Shown here piece by piece: positions 52,585 to 61,504 of a stretch of DNA of 64,000 bases; within the stretch, counting starts at the first letter, position 1; every line of letters begins with the position of its first letter. The stretch lies in NCBI GenBank assembly GCA_019119615.1, contig DWWQ01000056.1, forward strand, positions 33,013 through 97,012, written 5' to 3'. Under the pieces are notes generated by a model, which was not told the origin of the DNA, made no database searches, and was given only the letters and a program-made list of their open reading frames with translations. The position numbers and the translations under genes were made by a program. The stretch is from Candidatus Alistipes stercoravium (lineage in GTDB: Bacteria > Bacteroidota > Bacteroidia > Bacteroidales > Rikenellaceae).

Positions 52585-53694
52585 ATGAAAAAAGTGCTGA
52601 AAATTTTCCTGGGTGTGCTCTTTGCCGCACTGCTCATCGGGACCTTCGTGTTCCTGTGGCAGAAAACCCGTCCGGTGAAGATCGTCTACGCGATCGAACA
52701 GCCCAAAACGGACACCCTGAGGCAGTATGTGGTCGCCACGGGCAAGGTGCAGCCCCGCGACGAGGTGGAGATCAAGCCCCAGATCTCGGGCATCATCTCC
52801 GACGTCTACAAGGAGGCCGGCGAGATGGTCCGCCAGGGCGAGGTCATCGCCACGGTAAAGGTCGTTCCGGAGATGGGACAGCTCTCGAGCGCCGAATCGC
52901 GCGTCTCGGTCGCCGAGATCTCGCTCGAGCAGGCCGAGCGCGAATACAAGCGCACGGAATCGCTCCATGAAAAGGGCGTCATCGCCGACGAGGAGGCCGA
53001 GCAGAGCCACACGGAGCTGCTGAAGGCCGAAGAGGAGCTGCGCAACGCCAAGGAGAACCTCGAGATCGTCAAGGAGGGTATCGCCAGCCGTTTTGCGGAG
53101 TTGAGCAACACGCAGATCCGCTCGACGATCGACGGCATGATCCTCGACGTGCCGATCAAGGTAGGAAATTCGGTCATCCAGGCCAACACGTTCAACGACG
53201 GCACGACGATCGCCACCGTCGCTGACATGTCGAACATGCAGTTCCAGGGCAATGTCGATGAGACGGACGTAGGCAAGCTCCACGAAGGGATGCCCGTGAA
53301 GCTGACGATCGGCGCCCTGCAGGATGTCGAACTGGATGCCACGCTGGAGTATGTGGCCCCGAAATCGACCGAAAGCAACGGCGTGATCCTCTTCGAGGTG
53401 AAGGCCGCCGTGCAGATTCCCGAAGGAGTCTTCGTGAGGGCGGGATACAGCGCCAACGCCAGTGTCGTGATCCAGAGCCGCGAAGGGGTGCTGACCCTGC
53501 CCGAAGGGTGCGTGGAGTTCGAGGGCGACAAAACCTATGTTCAGATGCTTACCAGCCCCGAGGATGCCGAGGAGCAGACCTTCGAGCGCCGCGAGGTCAA
53601 GATCGGCCTTTCGGACGGCGTGAACGTCGAGATCACCGAGGGCGTTACGGCCGGGGACAAGATCCGCGGCGCCCGCATCGACAACAAGAAGTAA
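52585..53694 (+). CDS. Periplasmic adaptor (MacA/HlyD-like) of the ABC system
   Basis: A 369-residue membrane-fusion protein with an N-terminal anchor (VLKIFLGVLFAALLIGTFVFLW), lipoyl segment (VEIKPQISGIISDVYKEAGEMVRQGEVIATV), a long coiled hairpin (about residues 100-165) and a beta-barrel region. It begins 29 bases after the second permease and 24 bases before the TolC-family gene, and links the two. Confidence 0.92.
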   Translation: MKKVLKIFLGVLFAALLIGTFVFLWQKTRPVKIVYAIEQPKTDTLRQYVVATGKVQPRDEVEIKPQISGIISDVYKEAGEMVRQGEVIATVKVVPEMGQLSSAESRVSVAEISLEQAEREYKRTESLHEKGVIADEEAEQSHTELLKAEEELRNAKENLEIVKEGIASRFAELSNTQIRSTIDGMILDVPIKVGNSVIQANTFNDGTTIATVADMSNMQFQGNVDETDVGKLHEGMPVKLTIGALQDVELDATLEYVAPKSTESNGVILFEVKAAVQIPEGVFVRAGYSANASVVIQSREGVLTLPEGCVEFEGDKTYVQMLTSPEDAEEQTFERREVKIGLSDGVNVEITEGVTAGDKIRGARIDNKK

Positions 53695-53718
53695 CAGCGA
53701 CCTAATTCCCTACGCAAG

Positions 53719-55089
53719 ATGAAAATCCGCATCGCCACGACATGTGCCGCCCTCTGGCTGGCCGCCGTACCGCTCCAGGCCCAGCAGACCGATCCGTCGG
53801 CCGGCACGCCGGCCGCAACATCCGCGGCCGAGGCGCCCTGGACGCTCGAATCCTGTATCGAATATGCCCAGCAGAACAATACCGAAGTGCAGCAGCGCGC
53901 CCTGCAGGTCGAAAGCAGCAGCATCGAGCTCTCGACGGCCCGTTACAGCCGGCTGCCCGACCTGAATGCCTCCGTGGGCGGCGACGCCTCGTTCGGCCGC
54001 GCCCTGACGAGCGACAACACCTACCAAAGCAACAACCAGACCTCGGGGTCGCTCAACGTATCGGCCTCGATGCCCCTGTTTCAGGGCATGCGCATCAACC
54101 ACCAGATCGCCGCGGGCAAGCTGAACCTCGCCGCCGCCGTGCAGGATCTCGAACGCATCCGCGAGGATGTGGCGATCAACGTCATGACGCTCTACCTGCA
54201 GGTGCTCTACGCCAAGGAGATGGTGGGCATCTCCGAGCGGCAGGTCGAGTTGAGCACCCTGCAGGTTGCCAACAGCCGGGCGCTGGCCGCCGAGGGCAAG
54301 CAGCCCGAATCGGTCATCTACGAGAGCGAAGCGCTCCTGGCCAACGACCGCATGAGCCTCACGCAGGCCCGCAACGACCTGCAGCTGGCGCTGCTCGATC
54401 TGAGCCAGGCCCTCAACCGCCAGAGCGCAGCCGGTTTCGATATCGTCGTCCCGACGCTCGACAGCCTCGCGCTGGAGTCCTTCCGCGCCTCGGGATCGGC
54501 CGACGCCATCTACGATTATGCCGCCGAGAACCGTCCGCATATCAAGGCCGAGCAGCTGCGGCTCCGGAGTTCGGAACACAACGTGGATATCGCCCGTTCG
54601 GCACTCTATCCGTCGCTCTCGCTCGCGGGAGGATACGGCACGGGGGTCTACAGCGCCGACGACACGAAGTTCTGGGCCCAGATGCGCCACAACAGCCGCG
54701 AATATGTGGGACTCTCGCTCGGCATCCCCATCTTCAACCGCCGGGCCTCGCGCAACAACATCCGCTCGGCGCAGCTCGCCGTACGCAACCAGCAGCTGGT
54801 TCTCACGGCCGCCGAACTCGCCCTGCGCAAGGAGATCGAGCAGGCATGGTACAACGCCGACGCCGCCTATGCCAAGTACCGCGCTGCGGATACGGCCCTC
54901 GCCTCGGCCGAGGTGGCCTTCCGCTACGAGCAGGAGAAAGCCGCCGCGGGACGCTCGACCGTCTACGACTTCAACAACGCCAAGACCACCATGGAGAAGG
55001 CGCAGGCCGAAGCCGCACAGGCCAAGTACGAGTTCATCTTCCGCTCGAAGATCCTCGACTACTACCACGGAAAGCCACTCACGCTCTGA
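53719..55089 (+). CDS. TolC family outer-membrane channel of the ABC system
   Basis: A 456-residue exported channel: signal peptide (to about residue 22, ending QAQQ), then two outer-membrane-factor repeats (WTLESCIEYAQQNNTEVQQRALQVE and DYAAENRPHIKAEQLRLRSSEHNVDIARSALYPSLSLAGGYG). It is the last gene of the five-gene ABC tripartite operon; a terminator follows at 55120. Confidence 0.93.
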   Translation: MKIRIATTCAALWLAAVPLQAQQTDPSAGTPAATSAAEAPWTLESCIEYAQQNNTEVQQRALQVESSSIELSTARYSRLPDLNASVGGDASFGRALTSDNTYQSNNQTSGSLNVSASMPLFQGMRINHQIAAGKLNLAAAVQDLERIREDVAINVMTLYLQVLYAKEMVGISERQVELSTLQVANSRALAAEGKQPESVIYESEALLANDRMSLTQARNDLQLALLDLSQALNRQSAAGFDIVVPTLDSLALESFRASGSADAIYDYAAENRPHIKAEQLRLRSSEHNVDIARSALYPSLSLAGGYGTGVYSADDTKFWAQMRHNSREYVGLSLGIPIFNRRASRNNIRSAQLAVRNQQLVLTAAELALRKEIEQAWYNADAAYAKYRAADTALASAEVAFRYEQEKAAAGRSTVYDFNNAKTTMEKAQAEAAQAKYEFIFRSKILDYYHGKPLTL

Positions 55090-55119
55090 CCGCCGGATCG
55101 CACCGTACATACCGTTCGA

Positions 55120-55160
55120 ACGGCTCCGAAACCCGGATCGGGTATTTCGGAGCCGTTTTT
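55120..55160 (+). terminator. Terminator of the ABC efflux operon
   Basis: A perfect 12-bp stem (ACGGCTCCGAAA and its complement) with a 13-base loop and a T5 tail. Confidence 0.92.
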
Positions 55161-55205
55161 GCGGAAGTTTTCGCCTCCGGAGGCGGCAATCCGGAAAATT
55201 TGACC

Positions 55206-55213
55206 TACTTTTG
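55206..55213 (+). promoter_or_regulatory. -7 box of the AspT-like transporter gene
   Basis: TACTTTTG matches TAnnTTTG, 32 bases before the ATG at 55246. It lies beside a GC-rich palindrome (55172-55185). No clear -33 element. Confidence 0.6.
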
Positions 55214-55245
55214 CAGCGATTTATCCACGAACCGCAACCGAAAAG

Positions 55246-56907
55246 ATGGAATGGCTTAAGGAACTGCTCGTCGAACACTCGGCCCTGCAGGCCGTCATCG
55301 TGATCTCGCTCATCTCGACGATCGGCATTGGGCTGGGCAAGATCCGCTTCTTCGGTATCTCGCTCGGCACGGCCTTCATCTTTTTTGTAGGAATCCTCGC
55401 CGGGCACTTCGGGCTTTCGCTCGACCCCGCGATGCTGACCTATGCCGAGGATTTCGGTCTCATCATCTTCGTCTACGCCCTCGGACTGCAGGTCGGCCCG
55501 GGATTCTTCAGCTCGATGCGCGCCGACGGGCTGCGACTGGTCTCCCCGGCCATTGCCGTCGTGCTGCTCGGCACGGGATTCGCCGTGGCGTTGAGCTATC
55601 TGCTCAAGATACCCATCTCCGACATGTCGGGTATCCTCTGCGGCGCCACGACCAACACCCCGGCCCTCGGAGCCGCCCAGCAAACCCTGCAGCAGGCCGG
55701 AATCGACGCCAACGGCGCCGCCCTGAGCTGCGCGGTAACCTACCCGCTGGGGGTCGTGGGGGTCATCCTCGCCATCGTCGTACTGCGCAAGCTCTTCGTA
55801 CGGCCTTCGGACCTCCCGGGGCCCGATGCCGTTCACAAGAAAAATATCTTCATCGCCAGCTACCACCTGACCAATCCCGCCGTCTTCGGCAAGAGCGTGC
55901 ATGAAGTCGCCACGGAGAGCCACCACCACTTCGTCATCTCCCGGCTGTGGCGCAACGGTCAGGTTTCGATCCCCACGTCGGACCGTCTGCTGCAAAAGGA
56001 CGATGTCATTCTGGTCATCACCAACCGCGACGAAGCCGACGCCCTGCGGCTGATCTTCGGCGAGCAGGAGAAGAAGGACTGGAACAAGGAAAACATCGAC
56101 TGGAACTCGGTGGACGGACAGCTCATCTCGCAGCGCATCCTCGTAACGCGCCCCGAGATCAACGGCAAGAAGCTCTCGTCGCTCCGCCTGCGCAACAACT
56201 ACGGCATCAACATCAGCCGTGTCTACCGTTCGGGCGTGCAGCTGCTCGCGACGCCGGACCTGCGACTGCAGCTCGGCGACCGCCTGACGGTCGTCGGCGA
56301 GGCACAGGCCATCCGCAACGTCGAAAAGATCCTGGGCAATGCCGTGAAGAGCCTCAACGAGCCGAACCTTGTGGCCGTGTTCATCGGTCTGATCCTCGGC
56401 CTGACGCTCGGAAGCATCCCCTTCGCCATCCCGGGCATCTCGATTCCCGTGAAACTCGGTCTGGCCGGAGGCCCGATCATCGTGGGCATCATCATCGGCA
56501 CGTTCGGCCCCCGCATGCACATGATCACCTACACGACGCAGAGCGCCAACCTGATGCTCCGCGCCCTGGGACTCTCGATGTACCTCGCCTGCCTGGGGCT
56601 TGAGGCCGGCGCCCACTTCTTCGAGACGGTCATGCGCCCCGAAGGGATTCTCTGGCTCGGCGTAGGTTTCGCGCTGACCTTCGTTCCGGTCGTTCTGATC
56701 GCCATCCCGACCATGCGGCTGCTGAAGGTCGATTTCGGCTCCGTGGCAGGACTGCTCTGCGGAGCCATGGCCAATCCCATGGCCCTCAACTACGCCAACG
56801 ACTCGATCGAGGGAGACAATCCCTCGGTATCCTATGCCACGGTCTATCCCGTCTGCATGTTCCTGCGCGTGATCGTCATCCAGATCATGCTGATGCTCTG
56901 CCTCTGA
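55246..56907 (+). CDS. Aspartate:alanine exchanger (AspT/YidE/YbjL) family transporter
   Basis: A 553-residue inner-membrane protein made of two membrane halves (about residues 15-185 and 375-550) around two soluble TrkA-C-like domains (about 203-280 and 293-366: ILVTRPEINGKKLSSLRLRNNYGINISRVYRSG). This is the AspAl_Ex duplication layout. AspT exchanges aspartate for alanine; most relatives, including YidE and YbjL, have unknown or dicarboxylate substrates. The RCK-type domains suggest ligand control. A single-gene unit. Confidence 0.9.
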   Translation: MEWLKELLVEHSALQAVIVISLISTIGIGLGKIRFFGISLGTAFIFFVGILAGHFGLSLDPAMLTYAEDFGLIIFVYALGLQVGPGFFSSMRADGLRLVSPAIAVVLLGTGFAVALSYLLKIPISDMSGILCGATTNTPALGAAQQTLQQAGIDANGAALSCAVTYPLGVVGVILAIVVLRKLFVRPSDLPGPDAVHKKNIFIASYHLTNPAVFGKSVHEVATESHHHFVISRLWRNGQVSIPTSDRLLQKDDVILVITNRDEADALRLIFGEQEKKDWNKENIDWNSVDGQLISQRILVTRPEINGKKLSSLRLRNNYGINISRVYRSGVQLLATPDLRLQLGDRLTVVGEAQAIRNVEKILGNAVKSLNEPNLVAVFIGLILGLTLGSIPFAIPGISIPVKLGLAGGPIIVGIIIGTFGPRMHMITYTTQSANLMLRALGLSMYLACLGLEAGAHFFETVMRPEGILWLGVGFALTFVPVVLIAIPTMRLLKVDFGSVAGLLCGAMANPMALNYANDSIEGDNPSVSYATVYPVCMFLRVIVIQIMLMLCL

Positions 56908-56946
56908 AAAAAAGACAGGCGGTCCCGTCAGGAACCCTCCATGCAC

Positions 56947-56979
56947 AGTTTCGGCCGCCCCGTCGGGGCGGCCGAAACT
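56947..56979. terminator. Hairpin between convergent transporter and Nudix genes
   Basis: A perfect 15-bp GC-rich stem (AGTTTCGGCCGCCCC and its complement) with a 3-base loop. T-tracts are weak on both strands, yet it lies between two converging stop codons and probably terminates both. Confidence 0.7.
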
Positions 56980-56985
56980 CCTTTA

Positions 56986-57534
56986 TCAGGTGAAATACTG
57001 CGGAAAGACCCGCACGACCTCCTGCTCGAAATTGGGAGTCAGCACCCCCTGCCCCATTGCGGCGCGGATCTCCGCCATTGTCCAGAAACGTCCGCCGTCC
57101 AGTTCTTCGCTCGGGAAGATCGGCCCATCATAGGTCGTGCGGTGCACATGGACCAGTTCGTACTCCCGCGCCGAGCGGAAGGGGTAGACCGTCAGCAATT
57201 CGGGTTCGAAACCGGTGATGCCCAACTCTTCGCAGGCTTCGCGCCGCAGCGCCTCGCCGACCGTCTCGCCATAGGAGACGTGTCCGCCGACGGCCGTATC
57301 CCAGCGTCCGGGCTGGATATCCTTCCACATCGGGCGCCGCTGCAGGTAGAGTTCACCCCGCGAGTTGAACAGGTGCAGGTGCACGACAGGGTGCAGCAGC
57401 ATCGAGCCGCCGTGGCACTCCCGGCGCAGAGCGCTGCCGACAACACGACCCGAAAGGTCCACTACGGGAAAAAGTTCCTCTCCGTTGTCGTGTCCTGCGG
57501 AACACCCCGCAGATCTATCCTCGTTTTTCAGCAT
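56986..57534 (-). CDS. Nudix hydrolase
   Basis: A 182-residue cytoplasmic protein. The Nudix box GGHVSYGETVGEALRREACEELGI lies around residues 75-98. Upstream, LFPVVDLSGRVVGSALRREC and HPVVHLHLFNSRGELYLQRR resemble isopentenyl-diphosphate isomerase-like Nudix proteins (the YfcD group). The substrate is unknown; a nucleoside or prenyl diphosphate is possible. The ATG at 57534 was chosen because upstream frame sequence (to 57804) lies over the OstA-like gene and looks random. It is in line with that gene, 46 bases downstream. Confidence 0.85.
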   Translation of the reverse strand: MLKNEDRSAGCSAGHDNGEELFPVVDLSGRVVGSALRRECHGGSMLLHPVVHLHLFNSRGELYLQRRPMWKDIQPGRWDTAVGGHVSYGETVGEALRREACEELGITGFEPELLTVYPFRSAREYELVHVHRTTYDGPIFPSEELDGGRFWTMAEIRAAMGQGVLTPNFEQEVVRVFPQYFT

Positions 57535-57580
57535 AGTCGAATCATAAGAGGGAAATCCCGCCCCTCCGGGCGGATTCCGG

Positions 57581-60079
57581 TCAGAGCTGGGGGCCCGATT
57601 CGCGCGGTTGGCCCACCTCGTAGCCCAACTGCCGCATCCACTCGACGGTGGCGGCATCGACCTGATCCGTACGGTCGGCCCAGCGGCCGCTCTCCACAAG
57701 CATCTGCTTGCGCTCCTCGAGAGCCTGCCGCAACGGGAAGTCGGGACGCCGCAACTGCGACTTCGCCTCCCGCTCCGAAGGCCGGATCCGCCGGTCGAAG
57801 ACATCGCGCTGCGTCGGGCGTCGCTCCCCTTCCCACTTGAAGCCCTTCAGGAAGAGTTCCCGGTCAGGCTCCAGCTTGACCAGCGGCACGATATGCCAGA
57901 CGGGTTCCTTGCGGTAGGTGATCTGCACCACCTGCTTCTGCTCGATGTAGAACGAACAGTCTCCGCTTTCGAAAAAGGCCACGTCGGTGATCTTCGGCGG
58001 CTCGCCGTCCTGCATATAATAGATCGTCTGCACGTTGCCGTTCACGTCGTCGCGGTAGACCTCGTTGTTGCGGAACCAGGCGGTCATCTGCTTGCCCGCA
58101 ACCTGGTTGTAGTGCATCGTATCGAGCTGCGCGGACATGATCGGATCGCCCATGCATTCGGCCCGGGCAAGCTGCTGCCGCTCGGTATAGACGTCGATCC
58201 ACTCGGCCGTGATCTGGTTGCTCTGGTTCCACAGCACGGGATTGATATAGAGATGGATCGTCGAATCGATGCTGATGGAGGTCATCGAGTCGCAGACGGC
58301 CTGCATGTCCGAACGGAAGATCCGCACGTTGCGGTACCCCTTCATCAGGCGGTAGATCGAGTCGGGCGGCAGCGTATCCTGTCCGCCGAGCGAATCCGTC
58401 TGCACGGCCTGCGACGGTTGCATCAGCGAGTCGGTTACCTGCAGCAGCAGCGAATCCATCTCCCGCATGTTGCGTTCGATCAGCGAATCAAGGACCCGCA
58501 ACTGGGTAGAATCGACCGCTATGAGTTTTCCCTTGCGGGCCGCACGGGCTGCGCGGGCCTTCATCTTCGACTCGAGCTTGACGCGCTGGGCCGCAAGGCG
58601 TTTCTCCTCGCGCTCCTTCTGTGCAAGCAGCAGGGCCGTACGCTTCTCCTGGCGCCTGGCGGCAATCTCTTCAAGCAGTTTTCGGCGCTCCTCGGCCTTG
58701 GCCTTCTTCTCAAGCTCCTTCTCCTTGCGGACCTGCTCCTTCAGATAGGCCTTGCGGGCGTCGCCCACGAGCGTATCGAGCGGATTGACTGCCGACTGCT
58801 GCAACGAGTCCGCAGCCACGGCAAGCGAATCGGGAATTGTCTGCGAGGCGCGTCTTGCCAGGGAATCGAGTCCCTTCGGCACCCGGCGACGTCCGTCCGC
58901 ACGGGCGTCGGCGGGCGTATCCCCCCTTTCGGAGGAGGGTGTTCCGTTTTTTTGCAACGAATCGGCGGCTCCAGCTATCTGCGGCTTTGCGGCATCGGGG
59001 CCCGCCGGCATCGCCAACGAATCCGCAGACAACGAATCCGCCGGCTGCAGGAGTCCTGCTGCGCGGGCCAGCGAATCGGCCTTTGCCCGTTCGGCCGCCC
59101 GGCGTTCGGCCTCCTTGTTGATCGTATAGAGAAACATCGAATCGGCCCGTATGAAGAGCGAGTCGCCCTGCGAGAGATCGTAGCTTATGACCGAAGGATC
59201 GCGCGTCAGGAAGGCATTGCCCGGCTCCTTCCAATATTCGCCGTAGTCGCCGAAGGCCAGCACCTTATGCTCCGTATCGTCGATCTGCAGGTCGCGGCGC
59301 AGGATGACATGGTTGCGCATGCGGTAGAAGTCGATGCTGTCGCTCCACATCTCCTGCTTCTCGGTGAGCAGGTAGCCGTTGCGCGTAACGATATAGAGCG
59401 TATCGAGTTTCTCGTAGGAGCCCCGGTCGGCATAGAGGTAGTCGCCGTCGCGGTTCCAGATGTTCGTACGCTCGAAGAAGTAGGCGTTGTCCGTGGCCAT
59501 GTTGTAGACGACCGAATCGCCCCGAAGGTCATACTCCTCGTTGCGCATCTCGACCTGATCGACCGCTACGAGCTCCTTCGTGTCGGCATAGTAGTAGCCG
59601 CGCACGGCCTCGAGCAGATTCTCCCGGTTGGTCAGCACGCCCCCCTGGTCGAACTGTCCGACGTTGCTCTTCGTGTTGAAGATGAAGTCGTAGGTATAGA
59701 GCGTGGCGTCGCCGTCGATCACCTTCACGATATCGGAATAGACGCGCGCCTCGTTGCGCTCGCCGTCATACTCGGCCCGGTCGCCGTAGATGTAGGTGGT
59801 GTTCTTGTTGATGAGCACGTTGCCGAAGAACTCGATCCGCATGTCCGAATAGCGGACCGCCGAGTCGCAGGTGATGACCGCGCCGTTGTGCTGCGCGGCG
59901 AAGTTGCCCACCAGAAAAATCACCGAATCGCCCGGCGCCACCGGGCCCATGAGATCCGACTTGAGGTCGATGAGCTTCTTCTCGCCCTGCGGCGGGTCGG
60001 CAGGCTGCATGGCGCTGCGCGCCCCGAGAATCCCGGCGGCGAACAGCGCAATGACGGCTATGGTTCCGAACCGGCGCAC
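57581..60079 (-). CDS. OstA-like (LptA/LptD N-terminal type) outer-membrane biogenesis protein
   Basis: An 832-residue exported protein with a signal peptide. The N-terminal 300 residues form an OstA/LptA-like beta-jellyroll (AAQHNGAVITCDSAVRYSDM, TYIYGDRAEYDGERNEARVY, DLRGDSVVYNMATDNAYFFE), and a second OstA-like block follows after about residue 578. Between them lie a Ser/Asp/Leu-rich repeat region (about 331-460, many DSLA/DSLS units) and a highly charged coiled coil (about 443-516). LptA-like jellyrolls carry lipopolysaccharide across the periplasm. It is the third gene of an operon with two SurA-type foldases, a context that supports outer-membrane assembly. Confidence 0.88.
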   Translation of the reverse strand: MRRFGTIAVIALFAAGILGARSAMQPADPPQGEKKLIDLKSDLMGPVAPGDSVIFLVGNFAAQHNGAVITCDSAVRYSDMRIEFFGNVLINKNTTYIYGDRAEYDGERNEARVYSDIVKVIDGDATLYTYDFIFNTKSNVGQFDQGGVLTNRENLLEAVRGYYYADTKELVAVDQVEMRNEEYDLRGDSVVYNMATDNAYFFERTNIWNRDGDYLYADRGSYEKLDTLYIVTRNGYLLTEKQEMWSDSIDFYRMRNHVILRRDLQIDDTEHKVLAFGDYGEYWKEPGNAFLTRDPSVISYDLSQGDSLFIRADSMFLYTINKEAERRAAERAKADSLARAAGLLQPADSLSADSLAMPAGPDAAKPQIAGAADSLQKNGTPSSERGDTPADARADGRRRVPKGLDSLARRASQTIPDSLAVAADSLQQSAVNPLDTLVGDARKAYLKEQVRKEKELEKKAKAEERRKLLEEIAARRQEKRTALLLAQKEREEKRLAAQRVKLESKMKARAARAARKGKLIAVDSTQLRVLDSLIERNMREMDSLLLQVTDSLMQPSQAVQTDSLGGQDTLPPDSIYRLMKGYRNVRIFRSDMQAVCDSMTSISIDSTIHLYINPVLWNQSNQITAEWIDVYTERQQLARAECMGDPIMSAQLDTMHYNQVAGKQMTAWFRNNEVYRDDVNGNVQTIYYMQDGEPPKITDVAFFESGDCSFYIEQKQVVQITYRKEPVWHIVPLVKLEPDRELFLKGFKWEGERRPTQRDVFDRRIRPSEREAKSQLRRPDFPLRQALEERKQMLVESGRWADRTDQVDAATVEWMRQLGYEVGQPRESGPQL

Positions 60080-60082
60080 GCT

Positions 60083-61504
60083 TTACTTGACCCAGTGTTT
60101 GTTTTCGAACTCGCCGTTGCGGAACTCCGGGTCGATGTAGACGTACATGCCGTCGATCTTCTTCGTGAGCCACTCCTTGAAGACCCGCTCCTGCTTGTCG
60201 GCGAGGGCCATCTCCTCCAGCCGCAGGTAGTCCTCGTTGAGCGACGCGGCGTGTGTGGGGATCACCTCCACGAGCTTGACGATCTTGGCCATCTGGTTGT
60301 GCAGCATGTCTTCGGTCAGGAAGGCATCCGACACCTCGCCCGGCTTGAGCTGGATCAGCGCATTGTAGTCCGCAAGGCTCTTGAAGTAACCGAAATCCTC
60401 CTTGAGGAACTTCGTAACGGTCATCTTCGCATTGGGCATGTAGCGTTCGAGCAATTCATGGTTCGAGACCAGACCGCCGTTCATCTTCGAAGACTCGTCG
60501 TCCGAATAGAGCTGCGCGGCCTTCTCGAAGGTGATCGAATCCTTGTGGATCAGGTCGGCGATGCTGTCGAGCTGCTGCAGCGTCTCCGACAACTCGTCGC
60601 TCGTGAAAACGGGATGGAGGATGATATGGCGGAAGTGGTAGAGCTGCCCACGCTTGTCGAGGAACTGGATCAAGTGGAATCCGTACTGCGACTCCACCAC
60701 CTCGGAGATCTGCCCGGGCTTCATGCTCTCGAGGGCCTTGGCAAACGAGGCGTCGAGGGCCGAGAGCGGTGTGGGATCCATCTCGCCGCCGCGCATCGCC
60801 GCATCGTCCTGCGAATACATGCGGGCGAGATTCTCGAAACGCGCCTTGCCCGTGATGACCCGCTCGCGCATGTCCAGCAGGCGCTCGCGCGTACGCTGCT
60901 TGGCCTCCTTCATCGACTTGGGGAACTTCGTGATCTGCGCATAGACATACTGGTCGGCAATCAGCGGCAGGCTGTCCTTCGGGATCGACTTGTAGTAGCG
61001 CTCCACCTCACCCGGGATCACCGTAACCTTGTCCACGACGGTGCTCTGCATGGAACTGGCATAGGCCTGCTCCTCGTAACGCTGACGGAGAATCTCGCGC
61101 AGCGTGAAGATCGGCATGTGGTGCTTGGCCTCGAGTTTCGAGATCGAGCCCTCCAGGTCCACCATCTGCTGCACCTGGTCTTCGACGCTCGACATGATGC
61201 TGATGTTGTCGATCTCCACGGAATCGATCTGCGCCTGGTTGTAGAGCAGTTTCTGCGTCATGAGCGCCTCGAGCGCCTCGTTCATCGGGTCGCGGTCGGA
61301 GGTGTAGCCCTCCTGCCGGCGCTGCTCGACGAGCTGACGCGCGTATTCGTCCACCTCGGAATAGAGGATCGACGACCCTCCCACGACGGCGACCACCCGA
61401 TCGAGCATCACCTGGCGTTTCTGGGCAAAGGCCCCAACGGCCAGAAGGATCGATACGGCCAATATACCTCTTCTAAACATGCGTGTCTTCGGTTTATTCA
61501 TCAT
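60083..61504 (-). CDS. SurA-like peptidylprolyl isomerase
   Basis: A 473-residue exported foldase: signal peptide (VSILLAVGAFAQ), SurA-type N-terminal chaperone domain with VVAVVGGSSILYSEVDEYA, two PpiC/rotamase-like domains (one containing MRGGEMDPTPLSALDASFA and SQYGFHLIQFLDKRGQ; a second from HIILHPVFTSDEL), and a C-terminal helix. It would help outer-membrane proteins fold in the periplasm. Its start overlaps the stop of the preceding lipoprotein gene by 4 bases, and its stop lies 3 bases before the OstA-like start. Confidence 0.9.
   Translation of the reverse strand: MMNKPKTRMFRRGILAVSILLAVGAFAQKRQVMLDRVVAVVGGSSILYSEVDEYARQLVEQRRQEGYTSDRDPMNEALEALMTQKLLYNQAQIDSVEIDNISIMSSVEDQVQQMVDLEGSISKLEAKHHMPIFTLREILRQRYEEQAYASSMQSTVVDKVTVIPGEVERYYKSIPKDSLPLIADQYVYAQITKFPKSMKEAKQRTRERLLDMRERVITGKARFENLARMYSQDDAAMRGGEMDPTPLSALDASFAKALESMKPGQISEVVESQYGFHLIQFLDKRGQLYHFRHIILHPVFTSDELSETLQQLDSIADLIHKDSITFEKAAQLYSDDESSKMNGGLVSNHELLERYMPNAKMTVTKFLKEDFGYFKSLADYNALIQLKPGEVSDAFLTEDMLHNQMAKIVKLVEVIPTHAASLNEDYLRLEEMALADKQERVFKEWLTKKIDGMYVYIDPEFRNGEFENKHWVK

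Noticed and set aside
55172..55185. Palindrome CGCCTCCGGAGGCG upstream of the AspT-like gene
   Set aside because: Short, very GC-rich and not placed over the promoter box; likely chance in this base composition, or part of the mRNA end.
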